Below, one piece after another: positions 50,601 through 59,033 of a stretch of DNA of 64,000 bases. Made by a program: the position numbers and the translations under genes. Position 1 is the stretch's first letter; each line of letters opens with the position of its first letter. Source of the DNA: Tritrichomonas foetus (taxonomy: Eukaryota > Parabasalia > Tritrichomonadida > Tritrichomonadidae). The notes under the pieces are model-generated. The model did not search any database. It was not told where the DNA came from and was given only the letters and a program-made list of their open reading frames with translations. The stretch is taken from positions 1 to 64,000 of the forward strand of contig MLAK01000682.1 in NCBI GenBank assembly GCA_001839685.1, read 5' to 3'.

Positions 50601-53014
50601 GCACTCCATAAGGTTCTTAAGATTGAAAAAACTGTGCTTCTTAGATATTCATCAAATAATAATGAAAAAAGTGCGGGGATTAGTTCCATTGATTCATTCC
50701 ACTGTGCAGCGACTTCCAAGTCAGTGATTTTTTGTGAAATATAAGCCAATACATATGTAACTGCACAATGTTGTAAATTTTGTTCCTCGTTGAGATCCAA
50801 AAAATCATTCAAAGATGCTATTTCATTGGTTTTGGCTTTGTTAAACCATAATGCAAAATTGTTAGATGATTCGTCGATTGGAGATTGATGAATAATTTTC
50901 ATTATATAATTATCTTTATTGATTGATTGAATTGTTTTGTCTTTATTATAGCCTTCTTTTTCTTTTTCTTCTTCTTCGTTCTCATCAGATCTTCCTTCTT
51001 TATCTGTATCATAAGATTGAAACGATTCAACAGATATTACACTTATACTTTTAGGGATGATTTCAACTTCATCATCATGTAAATCTAATGATTGTGATTG
51101 AACTTCATTGGAATTATCAGAAATAATATTTTTATTTCGATTTTCATCAGCACTTGGTTCGCACTGTGTTAAATCATGAATACTCCTAGAATAGCAAAGT
51201 CTTATTTGACCCTCTGATGGTTTATGTTTAAATTTACTAAACGATAAATTTCGGCAAGATCGTGGTGAAATAGTAATGTTTGGGCCAAATTCATCAGGAA
51301 CATTCAGGGGTTTCTTTGGAATAGGTAATAATGGTGGTAAATAACTTGTGTTTTCTTTTTCTTCAAAATCAAAAGAAACTTCGGTATCATCTAATATATC
51401 ACTAGTAACATGAATATTTTCTTTTTCGTGATCACTTTCATCATTTATAATTTTTTCTTCAGCATTTTGAATCTTTTCTTCATTAATATTAATATTATTC
51501 CTGGTTTCATTTTCAGCTTTACTTTTAATTTCAGTTGTAATTTCATTTTGGATTTCAGCATTCATTTCGGTAAGATTTGTATCTTTTGTATTAAAAAAGT
51601 AAGTGAGGAGAGTAATGTAGATTGCATGCAAGAAAGTGTCACTATAGAGGACATCAAGTGGAATTACTAATTGTGAGCTAATATAGAAAATTTCTGAAAT
51701 GATGAGAGGATATTTTATCATTTCATTAAAAAAATAATGAACATTGGATTCTGATGCTAAAATTACATATTTATAAGCGATAATTCGTAAATTCATGAGA
51801 TCTTCATTTCTGCCAACATCAGAAAAAATAGTTAAATTTCGATTAAAAAGGTGTGAATCAAGAAGACATTTAATTATGATGTCAATATTAACTTTTACAT
51901 TCATAATAATCGTTAAAACTGCTGCAAGCACATCAAAAAAGTGTGATGAATTCAAACTGTCTTTAATTAATTTAACGAGTGCTGATGTATATTGAAAAGA
52001 ATCAATTTTCTTACAATTTAATATTTTCGAAATGTAAATGGTATAACTGTTGATTTTTGGTGAAATTTGGAATTTTTTGTCAATTGAATATAAAGTGAGT
52101 AAAAATTTTTCGTTGTATACATGTTGATTCGATGAAAATTGTAATGAATATGTTGTTTTAATTGGTGAATCAAAGGTTGGCGATTGAATTAATTTATCTT
52201 CATTAAAAAAAGCGTAAATTAACTCATTTTTTTCAAAAACTGGCAATAGCGAATCAATTAACGAACTTCCAATTTCAAAAACAATATTTGGAGGTAATAC
52301 ATTTGCTATCCTGGAAAAAACTTCAATGACTCGTTGATCTAAAATTTTAAATTTTGGATTTAATAAAAAACACAAAATATTTAATTCTTCCTCATTAAAA
52401 ATTTGTTGATTATTTTCATAAAAATGTGAAGCAAATGATAACAAATTGTATGAAAAGTTGGTTGGATGCTCAAAAGAAAAACACATTTGAATCCATAACA
52501 AAATTGTATTTTCGATAAAATTTGGATTATTCTTGAAGTTATCACAAAAGTTAGAAATTTGTTTTTCGATTTCTAGAAATTCTACTTCAATGTTGAGTTT
52601 TAAAACGCAAATAAAAATATAATTAATTATCTGATATATTGGCGCTATTTGTGATGGAACTGAGTCAAGAAGATCCAAAACAAGTCCAAAATTATTAATC
52701 GTGTGATTTTTCTCACATTCAATTAGCCATGAAACACAAGATAATAATATCATTAAAACAAAATTGTCTGTGTTTTTCTGATCGTAAACTTGTTGTAGAA
52801 AATTAGCATCAAATTTTACAGAAAATCTGTTTTCTGGTATAATCTTGGATGCATTGAGTCCATTCAACAATTGCGTCGATATCATATCTATTTCGTCAGG
52901 TTCGAAAAAGAAATTTCCTTTAATTTGATTTAAATAAGGTTTCGAAGCGATTGTCGTTTTTTCTGTCAAGCATAGTTGAAAAATTGCGGCTATTGGATGA
53001 AGAGTTGCTCTCAT
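44621..53014 (-). CDS. BEACH/WD40 protein (LRBA/neurobeachin/LYST class)
   Basis: The protein has 2797 residues. Such proteins are large scaffolds that control endosome and lysosome traffic. Residues 1-1000 are helical repeats with an acidic, Glu/Lys-rich insert at about 500-700. Residues about 1060-1240 form a jelly-roll lectin-like segment (INQGFTFVIKLFMDHF). Residues about 1960-2110 should be the PH-like domain (FGLTDVVFVLMKTK). BEACH follows at about 2130-2400, with KEWCRGLTSNFEYLMQLNFL, VFPWILKDYSSS and LPKWASSAIDFI. A Ser-rich linker leads to WD40 repeats at about 2480-2780 (GHIGKVNCVSISKNYIVSGG). The order of domains is complete. AAAAAGTGAATCAT lies about 25 bp before the ATG. Confidence 0.95.
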   Translation of the reverse strand: MRATLHPIAAIFQLCLTEKTTIASKPYLNQIKGNFFFEPDEIDMISTQLLNGLNASKIIPENRFSVKFDANFLQQVYDQKNTDNFVLMILLSCVSWLIECEKNHTINNFGLVLDLLDSVPSQIAPIYQIINYIFICVLKLNIEVEFLEIEKQISNFCDNFKNNPNFIENTILLWIQMCFSFEHPTNFSYNLLSFASHFYENNQQIFNEEELNILCFLLNPKFKILDQRVIEVFSRIANVLPPNIVFEIGSSLIDSLLPVFEKNELIYAFFNEDKLIQSPTFDSPIKTTYSLQFSSNQHVYNEKFLLTLYSIDKKFQISPKINSYTIYISKILNCKKIDSFQYTSALVKLIKDSLNSSHFFDVLAAVLTIIMNVKVNIDIIIKCLLDSHLFNRNLTIFSDVGRNEDLMNLRIIAYKYVILASESNVHYFFNEMIKYPLIISEIFYISSQLVIPLDVLYSDTFLHAIYITLLTYFFNTKDTNLTEMNAEIQNEITTEIKSKAENETRNNININEEKIQNAEEKIINDESDHEKENIHVTSDILDDTEVSFDFEEKENTSYLPPLLPIPKKPLNVPDEFGPNITISPRSCRNLSFSKFKHKPSEGQIRLCYSRSIHDLTQCEPSADENRNKNIISDNSNEVQSQSLDLHDDEVEIIPKSISVISVESFQSYDTDKEGRSDENEEEEKEKEGYNKDKTIQSINKDNYIMKIIHQSPIDESSNNFALWFNKAKTNEIASLNDFLDLNEEQNLQHCAVTYVLAYISQKITDLEVAAQWNESMELIPALFSLLFDEYLRSTVFSILRTLWSAKKSRITTISQGCIQTIFEQKYDSNFALLDLQLLININQQLMEFPTNTEPFMNIHQALNYILANSDISSVFLHNSMIFFSFFSEKLKRATRAALSSALFRVVGKEPNQQFYHDFILIITSFDNELENPYYLIKNSKVAALFVETFFESSLFGDVIHFIDQLCQISFANSLECHKGGVDKILIKYIEKYPESSHILNVLTLFSKIALRASSMPVVSHLISLFCPIKSNFLPPYIIELTKTFTDIVGIRQCQPIAYFPISQESPSIKIMKLSSSQINQGFTFVIKLFMDHFASMYQPRLLTISDKKQFLTICVFESHIMVYNSLMTNSLMFSNMIPKNTWTTVAISILPHKKRAECHIFNQNTSIEEYNFIDFQYGTLLCEIGSGNSSASSIQQATMIGGFGLYPYTEQNRIPLNFQTLENPLISVKFEIEQSLFCLKKSKASDLDAILSSNNLIQTLSLPDVLVRFFKAEVLIPLFAQVDLNFVITKEQLPPSFVVSILHLLTSVLQISVDAQQSFANSHGFCIISYLLLSNSPQNLTFDLYLHFVLLFEAITVNELKVHLFSHVLINSEIWSLTPSHVCQQILYHWDKNLLIEYPQFFINHQPINKLLKTVNYFYKDIQKETRTLIVQLLFNVSKHIFNQYDAHTLIMTCIGSSDITFIEDILIFIQMLAKSPKSPLLTIEDRTTLFYSLNFFLKSGNEDFVISVISTIVILHNYKIINDIEIYEHIEIIMFKIRKDLYNQSFILKLLNLSYAHPEVLSILFYITANLDVSQGNEIIPLLFTHLSPDLQFSTHKLWVLWPIIVSVKYREATSFILDFIVRSSRNDWQTIFIIIEIVSLCFRTDPIPIQRIYLTQLAKCFLNDTKKTHFTQFIKLSIFFIISKPKDAISKALNNAFAKSPFIHGNEMQIVSYASLTFIPILSESNLNACQNTSSANKTNQQANSGKLFDISDFFSIKMYNLANSIFSSADLKFGLDLDENGEWLDRELSQLVIKTSEKMDYKKYNNFILNLAKPSCDKLFEIYQSINYYINCTISQITSLAKAIHKNRINSKMFDESNQSNIDLLCHESSRFVENDVRSMNQHRNKSKKRWTYLWRQLTTERAPWRNSLPQSITYYKRNNRILSYFCPIKLKINMNFNQHKDASFNRDFGSVTTAKKHFEEFQKALEEQYRKEDPPPLLKLTNNLNDDIDDENINNDVLPNSQTNNIHSYSRVKEKPQEYKAKLLTIFGLTDVVFVLMKTKCQIINKLENKTKTIEASNVTHILFRSFLHQERTFEIITSLGKTYLLNLCQVASLDLLKLISGLSAWQHALIQTLPHIQFIEMIGIQKEWCRGLTSNFEYLMQLNFLGGRTFNETSLYPVFPWILKDYSSSTICINDPSVYRDLSVPMGAQNIERLTELKSHMKDYMAIRNVDFLYNSCYISPLCVFLWLIRMEPFTTLHIQLQGDKFDHAARVFASIPNAFRMATTHMNDYRELIPEFFFTSSFLENRNRFDLGSINHRVVDDVVLPKWASSAIDFIYTHRKFLESDYVSSHLNEWIDLIFGYRQKGTGAKESNNTFDPCLYEDVWTEENINDPAQHSMIEALLQHCGHIPNQLFKTPHPTKKPFEIKPISKSMIFQTNKVSESVFSSFFDISSSTTKCIVLSDFGHLSTICIKAGSNPEILPTCTLSSSSSSSSTSIKTSSTSSNSMKNSAVASKMNENNDIIDLSMTTYSSKMSIIAFCHKNSLLVTATDTGIVNIIDVNNPNRKESLQGHIGKVNCVSISKNYIVSGGSDTTINIWSILNNNSLKNNQLNKNYSIVRHTKSIQSFRNEITCIDICEKFGTIAIGTKDGSIILIDTESMIATICIDISFEVPVFVKITPGWGFILVYSTKEFKGQIISFLSLYDVDGQFIRRKQLDFAISCWETYMSIDGFDYVAAAGKNGIIYLFEAFYLDIGEAGLPRNNSKVKSLMYSPSKGLLFALRKNGSICVYSENDMELNRFKRTMFGTPETHA

Positions 53015-53383
53015 CCTCGAATTTTGCGGAGTCGTTCAGAAAAAGTGAATCATAAAAATATTTGAATACTTTATGCGTTCTTTATCTTCACTTTTACAAT
53101 TTTTATATGGTCTATAAAATCAAAAAGTTTTAAATTTGAAAATAAAAATATTCAAAAAGATTTGAAGTGAATTGAATAATATTGACCAAATAAATTGTGA
53201 AAGAAAGTATTAAAAAAATCATAAAAAGCGACTTTCTAAGTGGTTCTTTTCAAAAATTGAAAGCAACATTGCCTCAAAAAGTGATCATTGCGAATTGAAT
53301 TTGAATATTAATCACTTTTTGAGGGTATTAACACTCAAAAAGTGATGTATGGAAAATAATACATAACCTCAAGTGATTTTTTT
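53015..53383. promoter_or_regulatory. Divergent promoter region, BEACH and Rab genes
   Basis: The two genes start 370 bp apart. AAAAAGTGAATCAT is near the BEACH end (about 53040). The Rab end holds three copies of a 13-bp motif (53272-53346, separate entry). The middle is AT-rich. Confidence 0.5.
53272..53346 (+). promoter_or_regulatory. Triple CTCAAAAAGTGAT promoter motif
   Basis: CCTCAAAAAGTGAT at 53272-53285 is exactly inverted as ATCACTTTTTGAGG at 53311-53324, and CTCAAAAAGTGAT recurs directly at 53334-53346. They lie 38-112 bases before the Rab ATG. Three near-perfect copies in 75 bp are very unlikely by chance. Confidence 0.6.
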
Positions 53384-53977
53384 ATGCAACAACAAAATCC
53401 GACTGAAGAGAAAGTTGCAAAAATTGTTTTGCTTGGACCATCAATGGTTGGAAAAACAAGCATTGTTGGGCGAATAATGTACGATGTCTTTACCGATGAT
53501 CAAAAACCCACAGTTGGTGTCAGCTTTGTGACTCATTTCGTCGATATCGATAAATATACAGTCCGTCTTCAAATTTGGGACACAGCCGGCGAAGAAAGAT
53601 TTCGCTCTGTCACTCCAATGTATTATCAAGATTGTAATGCAGCTTTAATTTGCTTTGCAATTAACGATCATGACACGTTCAAACAAGTACAATCATGGAT
53701 AAATGAAATACTTTCGAATATGGCTGTTACCCCGCTGCTGTTTATTATCGGCAATAAAAGTGATGTCGATGACAATGAAAGACAAGTGCCATATGAAGAA
53801 GCATCACACCTTGCTGATGAAAATGATGCATTTTATTATGAAGTGAGTGCATTGAGCGGTTATGGAATTCATGACCTATTTGAATTCATTGCCAGAAAAG
53901 CTGTTGAAACAAATCATGTAAGAATCACCAACCCTCCACAAATTGCAAATGAGAGGCCTCAGAAAAAATGCTGTTAA
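53384..53977 (+). CDS. Rab-family small GTPase
   Basis: The protein has 197 residues and all Rab guanine-nucleotide motifs. These are P-loop GPSMVGKTS at 18-26, Thr of switch I in QKPTVGVSF, DTAGEERF from residue 66 with the catalytic Gln replaced by Glu, NKSD at 124-127, and SAL at about 150. It ends in CC for double geranylgeranylation, so it is membrane-bound. WDTAGEERFRSVTPMYYQDC is the RabF region typical of endosomal Rabs such as Rab5/21/22. The Glu in DTAGEE in place of Gln is normally expected to lower GTP hydrolysis and keep the protein mostly GTP-bound. The precise subfamily cannot be fixed by eye. It has the strongest promoter motif cluster in the window. Confidence 0.92.
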   Translation: MQQQNPTEEKVAKIVLLGPSMVGKTSIVGRIMYDVFTDDQKPTVGVSFVTHFVDIDKYTVRLQIWDTAGEERFRSVTPMYYQDCNAALICFAINDHDTFKQVQSWINEILSNMAVTPLLFIIGNKSDVDDNERQVPYEEASHLADENDAFYYEVSALSGYGIHDLFEFIARKAVETNHVRITNPPQIANERPQKKCC

Positions 53978-54539
53978 TTAACAGTTTTTTATATTTTATA
54001 TTTATTTAAACTATGGTAAAATTTGTATTGTAATTGAAATAAGATTTTTATATTAATCATGATATACTTTCAAATTTAGGGAATATCTGTTTGTTCATAA
54101 TTCATTCATCAGAATTATTTATTCAGATAAGCTTAACTAAAATATTTCTTCAAACTAGGAAGCAGAAAACAATTTTCTAATATGTGCCAAATTTCGAGAA
54201 TAGAAAAGTTGGGCGCTCTTAAATTGGAATTCACTCATATGTGGAAATTATAAAAGTAAAATTATAAAGTTGTGAATTTGTATCTATATGATGTTTTTTT
54301 TTAGAGAAATACATAATATGCATATTCGTCATTATATATGTAATCAATGATTTGGAGAAATTAACGTGTGGTAGAAATTTTAAATACTTTATATAAACGT
54401 CTTACAGTGTTTAAATAGTTTACATAAACGGGCGATTATTCAAAATATTCATCATTTCACCATTAAATCACATTATTGTAACGGCTAACCGTTAAATAAA
54501 CGGCTCTAGAAATAAAACATTATCTAAATCATAATCAAA
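53978..54539. other. Intergenic spacer
   Basis: This is an AT-rich spacer of 560 bp between two plus-strand genes. The last 60 bases carry Myb-like sites (see 54479-54503). AAACGG also occurs at about 54427. I see no gene. Confidence 0.45.
54479..54503 (+). promoter_or_regulatory. Myb-like TAACGG palindrome
   Basis: TAACGGCTAACCGTTA (54479-54494) has inverted arms TAACGG/CCGTTA, followed by AAACGG (54498-54503). It lies 37-61 bases before the ATG at 54540. TAACGG is the classical Myb core. Confidence 0.5.
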
Positions 54540-56117
54540 ATGGATACTCCAAAAAGCCAAAAATCACCACGAACACCACGAACACCAAATACACCATCAT
54601 CACCAAGGTCACCAACACCACAAATTCAGACATTTACACTTTGGTGTAACAACAAGCGCCACGATTTTCAAGGAGATATTTTTGCTAAAATGTCAATGAA
54701 ATGCGCACAGCTTGTTCGTGAGGGTCAAACGCAAGGAGTTATTGAAAGACGTGTTCGCAATGAAGTTTTTGAAGCTTTCGTTGCAGCTTGCCAACTTCGT
54801 CCATTCAAAGTTGTTCCAAGTAACGCGTACGAACTTCAAGCTCTTGCTTTTGAATGGGGAGTAACATCACTCGAAAAATTTGTTGCTGATTATATCAAAG
54901 AAAAGAATTTGAAGCCACCACCAGAAATCGATTATCTCGGAGTTTTATTGGATCACCTTGAGCACGGAATTGACGATCCAAACGATATCATTGGCGTCGC
55001 AAATATTGTCAACGATGCTCTCGAAGACGAAAGATTCGAAAATGTTCCACCAGAAATTATTTTCAAGATTTTAATTACAGCCGATCAAAAGAAACTCGAA
55101 CAATATCGTGTTGGACAACCTCGCCAAGAGCAACCCAAGCCAGATCATCAAGCATTAGATCAACGAGCTCTCATCGAATTCGTTTTAAGATTATTCGAAT
55201 CTAATCCTTCATCAGCCGTTCCTCTCACTCTCCTTATCGACTACGACCAACTTACGAAAGAACAGCGCGACGTTATTTTCCAGTGTAAACTCATGCATGA
55301 GCAAAATATTGGTTATTTCATTGCACATGCCATGAGTGCCACTCGGAATAAAGCTGAACGCGAGCTTTCTCAATCAGAAGCACAGCTTCTTACCGACCTC
55401 AACTCTTTACGCGAAGGACTCAAGCAACATCAGCGCCAAACCGTCTCCAGCCTGAAGAAGGAGCAAGATGAATCGCTTGGTGATTTGAAAGATGCTTTTG
55501 TTAAGCACCAAGAGCGGTTGAATGAACTTAAAGCGCTTTCCAACGAGCACCGCGAGGAATTGGATCGCGCAAGAGAAGCACATAATAATCGATTCGACCA
55601 AATGAAGGATAAACTCGAAATTATTGATGCAATGACTTCACAAAGAAGTAACATTGCTGCTGGAATGGCCGACCGTGTCGATGACGAAGTTGCCGAACAA
55701 ATCGACAAGTTACGAATCGACGTGAACAACCAATTAAGAAACTTAGCAACAGATGATGCTGACCAATGCGACAAACTCGAACAGAATTTGAAGAAGATGA
55801 TCGAGGGCGAACAGCAAAGATTGAAACAACTCAGAAACAAATTGAACCAAACACAAGATTCAATCAAGTCGACAAACGAAACTATCACAGACGTTCAGGC
55901 AACACTCGCAGCCAAGATCGTTCACGATAGGCTTAAGTACGACAGCTTCCTCAGAAATACTGACTCAAGATTCGACGTCTTCACACAAGACGGAGGAATA
56001 TGGGGACTGGACGTGGACGATGTAAAGAAAGCAGAAAAATTTGTGGAACAGATCGAAAACAATATCGACCAACTTTGTCCAATTCGCGGAACGAACACAA
56101 GTACAACAAATGCTTAA
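54540..56117 (+). CDS. BTB-like protein with long coiled coil
   Basis: The protein has 525 residues. Residues 1-30 contain seven Ser/Thr-Pro sites in tandem (SPRTPRTPNTPSSPRSPTPQ). Residues about 33-125 resemble a diverged BTB-type domain (LWCNNKRHDFQGDIFAKMS, then AFVAACQLRPFKVV), a fold common in trichomonads. Residues about 125-270 are helical. Residues 275-500 are a long Glu/Gln/Lys/Arg coiled coil, which would form an extended dimer or filament. The last 20 residues are Thr/Asn-rich. The N-terminal SP/TP cluster suggests control by proline-directed kinases and by phosphatases such as CDC14, also in this window; that link is inference. Codon use is GC-rich for the window and the start follows ATCAAA, so it is probably highly expressed. 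Confidence 0.85.
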   Translation: MDTPKSQKSPRTPRTPNTPSSPRSPTPQIQTFTLWCNNKRHDFQGDIFAKMSMKCAQLVREGQTQGVIERRVRNEVFEAFVAACQLRPFKVVPSNAYELQALAFEWGVTSLEKFVADYIKEKNLKPPPEIDYLGVLLDHLEHGIDDPNDIIGVANIVNDALEDERFENVPPEIIFKILITADQKKLEQYRVGQPRQEQPKPDHQALDQRALIEFVLRLFESNPSSAVPLTLLIDYDQLTKEQRDVIFQCKLMHEQNIGYFIAHAMSATRNKAERELSQSEAQLLTDLNSLREGLKQHQRQTVSSLKKEQDESLGDLKDAFVKHQERLNELKALSNEHREELDRAREAHNNRFDQMKDKLEIIDAMTSQRSNIAAGMADRVDDEVAEQIDKLRIDVNNQLRNLATDDADQCDKLEQNLKKMIEGEQQRLKQLRNKLNQTQDSIKSTNETITDVQATLAAKIVHDRLKYDSFLRNTDSRFDVFTQDGGIWGLDVDDVKKAEKFVEQIENNIDQLCPIRGTNTSTTNA

Positions 56118-56623
56118 AACTTCTGATAATACCATCTTTTTTTTAACTTTCTTCTTTCTTCTTTGCTAATTTTAGTAGTTTTGCATCCCATTGAGAAATA
56201 TGAACAGTATTTCTTGAGAATACATACGACAATTATCATCAAGTATAAAAGACTCTTTTATACTTTATATATTACTTTCAAATGTTTCTTGGATATTGTA
56301 TCATCAAACCAAATAATGTACTCGAACCAATTTCATCATTTGGAATTATGAGTAGTAATATTAAGTTAATATCACTTGAAGATTGAACTTCATATTTACG
56401 GTAGTAAAAATATAATTAACTAAAGACAAAATGGCGAATAAATATACACATTGATGTGGAAAAAGTGTGACATCTTGTTTGGAAACATACAAACAATCAA
56501 AAAAAGATCAGCATTAAAAGAAATCAACTATAAATTAATTCTTAAGCAAACCGAAACAAGAGATTAAAGTTAAACAAAATTTAATTAATAAAAACAAGCA
56601 AATTCATAAATCTATACATTATT
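56118..56623. other. Intergenic spacer
   Basis: AT-rich, between two convergent genes. GGAAAAAGTGTGACATC occurs near 56460. I see no gene. Confidence 0.45.
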
Positions 56624-58672
56624 TCATTCATGTTGAACTGATCCAAAGAACTCAATATTTGAGAGACGCAAATTATTATATCCCATTGAATTTTGGCGAA
56701 TCTGCTTTAGCTCAAAGTATCTGTAAAAAGGTGTTGGTGATTGCAGTGGGAAATATCGTGCAATACCAAGAGCATCAAATTGATCTGTTATTGGCATTGA
56801 ATCGATTGGTGTCCATGTTTCTTTATCATTTGATCCGGAAAGGAGCCAACCAGTAATATGACCATTTCCATCATGTGAATGTGTCCGCAATGAATAACCA
56901 GTAAGTGAAACTCTCCTATATTTAAAGTCTACACGAATGAATGATTCAGGAGTATCTTGAGTTCCAAACCAATTCAAACTATTATAATCTAAAAGAATCG
57001 AAACATTTTCATGTGATGTTGAAGATGCAGATAATTCAACTATTCCAGCAGTATGTGGATTCGCTCCATCAGTGAAATAACGAAGATTTTCAAAGATGCC
57101 ACAAAATAATTTGCCGTTTTGGTATTCATAATTTTCTGCTCTGAAAACGTCACCAAATGTGATTGCTGAGCCATGAATGGTTGTAACATTTTTTGGTGGA
57201 TCAGATGTTGGTTCAGTTGGTGTCACAGTTTTGCCAAATTCTATTTGTTGTGACATATGTAATAAGCCAGCCCTTATTGTATTTAAATCAAAGCTTTCAT
57301 CATAAATCATTTCAAGTAAAGTTTTATTACTTAAACGATCAAAACGAACTTGTTTTAATAAATATTTATATTTTTTATTATCGATGGATCTATAACTATT
57401 TATATACTCAAGAAGTTGATCTTCGTTTCTGATTGAAAAATATTTGGATGAAATAATCATTTCTAATAATTCCTTTGGATAGCGTCGAACAGTTAATGTG
57501 TTACAAACAGATTTAAATTTATTGGCAACTAACGCAAGTAAGTGATTAAAATTACCATCTAAATTATATAAATGTTCAAGCATAACTGCAATCGAATTAA
57601 TATCGCTACATTCATAAACCATTCGATGTGCTTTTATGTAAAGATCTTTCATTCCTAATTTTTCTGCCATCAACAGAATGAATGGAGCATTTGTATCATT
57701 TAATTGAATTTGATTTCCATTGATATAATCAACTATGATTTCAAAAGGACCAGGAATTTGTGGAACAATAAATTCAGTTAAAATATTCATTTTCTCCTCC
57801 TCCTCCTCTTCTTCTTCTTGAGACATATGTTGATTTTCAGAATCTGAATGAGATGAAGAAGAAGAAGATGATGATGATGAATCAGAGTCAGAATCAGAAT
57901 CAGAATCACTGGAATATTTAATTTTTATTTTTATTGTTGTTGATTTGGTTTTCTTCTTTTCAATTTTTTTCTTTGTGTTGAAATATCGAGTGTAAGCTTT
58001 TGCGATTGTATTTGAAAGAGCAATTGCAGATCCACTCCAAACTTTATACTCTCTGTCATAATATAATAATGTAAAATCATAATTATCTTGATTATTTGTA
58101 ATTCCAAATTTGGAATTAATTGAATTTTTGAGATTTGGCATAGAAACATTATAACTAACATCACCGATTGCACTGGAATCAATCGGAATCAGGCGAATCA
58201 AGGAGCCAGATATATAAGACTTATCAATAATTTTCCGAAAATTCAGAAAACTTGCTTTATTTTCACACTCTGCAAGTAAAATGAATTCGTTTTGGTGAGA
58301 GCCCAAAAAGTTATCTGATGTGGTGACATATTTTACGCCAAATGACGAAAACATTTTCGAATAAAAATCAAGGTCATCTAGTTTTGGAGGGCCGACGATA
58401 AAACAATAATTTTCAGGAATTGCAAAACCTTCGAGTTGATCAAAAGTAAGCTGTGACTGTGCAGAATTCAATGCTTTATTATATCCCTCTTCGTTTTCAA
58501 AGCGAATAAGAAATAAAATGAAGCGATAATAAATATTGCCAACTTGAGATTTTAACCTGCGAATTTCTTTGATTGGCCCAAATTGTTCAAGAGCTAAGAT
58601 GATTTCTTCTTTCGTTATATATGGATTCGAAGCAGTATAGGATAAAGAGTATTTTGGTGGAAATTCATCCAT
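56624..58672 (-). CDS. RRM-like, BACK-like and discoidin-like domain protein
   Basis: The protein has 682 residues from the ATG at 58672; an upstream in-frame TTG is not used. Residues about 8-85 resemble an RNA-recognition fold (ITKEEIILALEQFGPIKEIR). Residues 230-290 are Lys-rich, then an acidic Ser/Asp/Glu run. Residues about 295-430 look like a BTB/BACK helical segment (PGPFEIIVDYINGNQIQL, KELLEMIISSKYFSI). The C-terminal 150 residues are an F5/8-type-C (discoidin-like) beta barrel (FIRVDFKYRRVSLTGYSLRT, ITGWLLSGSNDKETW, YFELKQI). The BACK-F5/8C part is reminiscent of BTBD9. An N-terminal RNA-binding-like domain in place of a plain BTB is unusual. TTTGACCT lies about 40 bp upstream. Confidence 0.78.
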   Translation of the reverse strand: MDEFPPKYSLSYTASNPYITKEEIILALEQFGPIKEIRRLKSQVGNIYYRFILFLIRFENEEGYNKALNSAQSQLTFDQLEGFAIPENYCFIVGPPKLDDLDFYSKMFSSFGVKYVTTSDNFLGSHQNEFILLAECENKASFLNFRKIIDKSYISGSLIRLIPIDSSAIGDVSYNVSMPNLKNSINSKFGITNNQDNYDFTLLYYDREYKVWSGSAIALSNTIAKAYTRYFNTKKKIEKKKTKSTTIKIKIKYSSDSDSDSDSDSSSSSSSSSSHSDSENQHMSQEEEEEEEEKMNILTEFIVPQIPGPFEIIVDYINGNQIQLNDTNAPFILLMAEKLGMKDLYIKAHRMVYECSDINSIAVMLEHLYNLDGNFNHLLALVANKFKSVCNTLTVRRYPKELLEMIISSKYFSIRNEDQLLEYINSYRSIDNKKYKYLLKQVRFDRLSNKTLLEMIYDESFDLNTIRAGLLHMSQQIEFGKTVTPTEPTSDPPKNVTTIHGSAITFGDVFRAENYEYQNGKLFCGIFENLRYFTDGANPHTAGIVELSASSTSHENVSILLDYNSLNWFGTQDTPESFIRVDFKYRRVSLTGYSLRTHSHDGNGHITGWLLSGSNDKETWTPIDSMPITDQFDALGIARYFPLQSPTPFYRYFELKQIRQNSMGYNNLRLSNIEFFGSVQHE

Positions 58673-59033
58673 TTTATTATCAAACAAACATGGTGAAAAA
58701 AATCAAATATTAGGTCAAATTGAAATTTTCTTCTCTATGCGACTTATCTACTCACAACATTAGGAAATTACGCCGTCCTCATTCATCTAACCCTTCACAA
58801 TATACTTGTGAATTAATTGCTTATGATTGTTAAAAAATTATTATTAATCTCAATTTTTGATTGTGCGAAAGTTGCGTTTTCATGATCTTGTCCATCAAAA
58901 TCATAGCTGTATACAATGTAACATTACAGTTTTACAATAACATTAACGCTTCTGATATCTAAGTATAAAAAGAATAACACATATTTGTTATCAAAGTAAT
59001 ACTTTTATTTAATTTGAACAATCATCCAATATT
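58673..59033. other. Intergenic spacer
   Basis: The spacer lies between two minus-strand genes. It contains AGGTCAAA at 58712-58719, about 40 bp upstream of the start at 58672; otherwise it is AT-rich with no gene. Confidence 0.45.
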
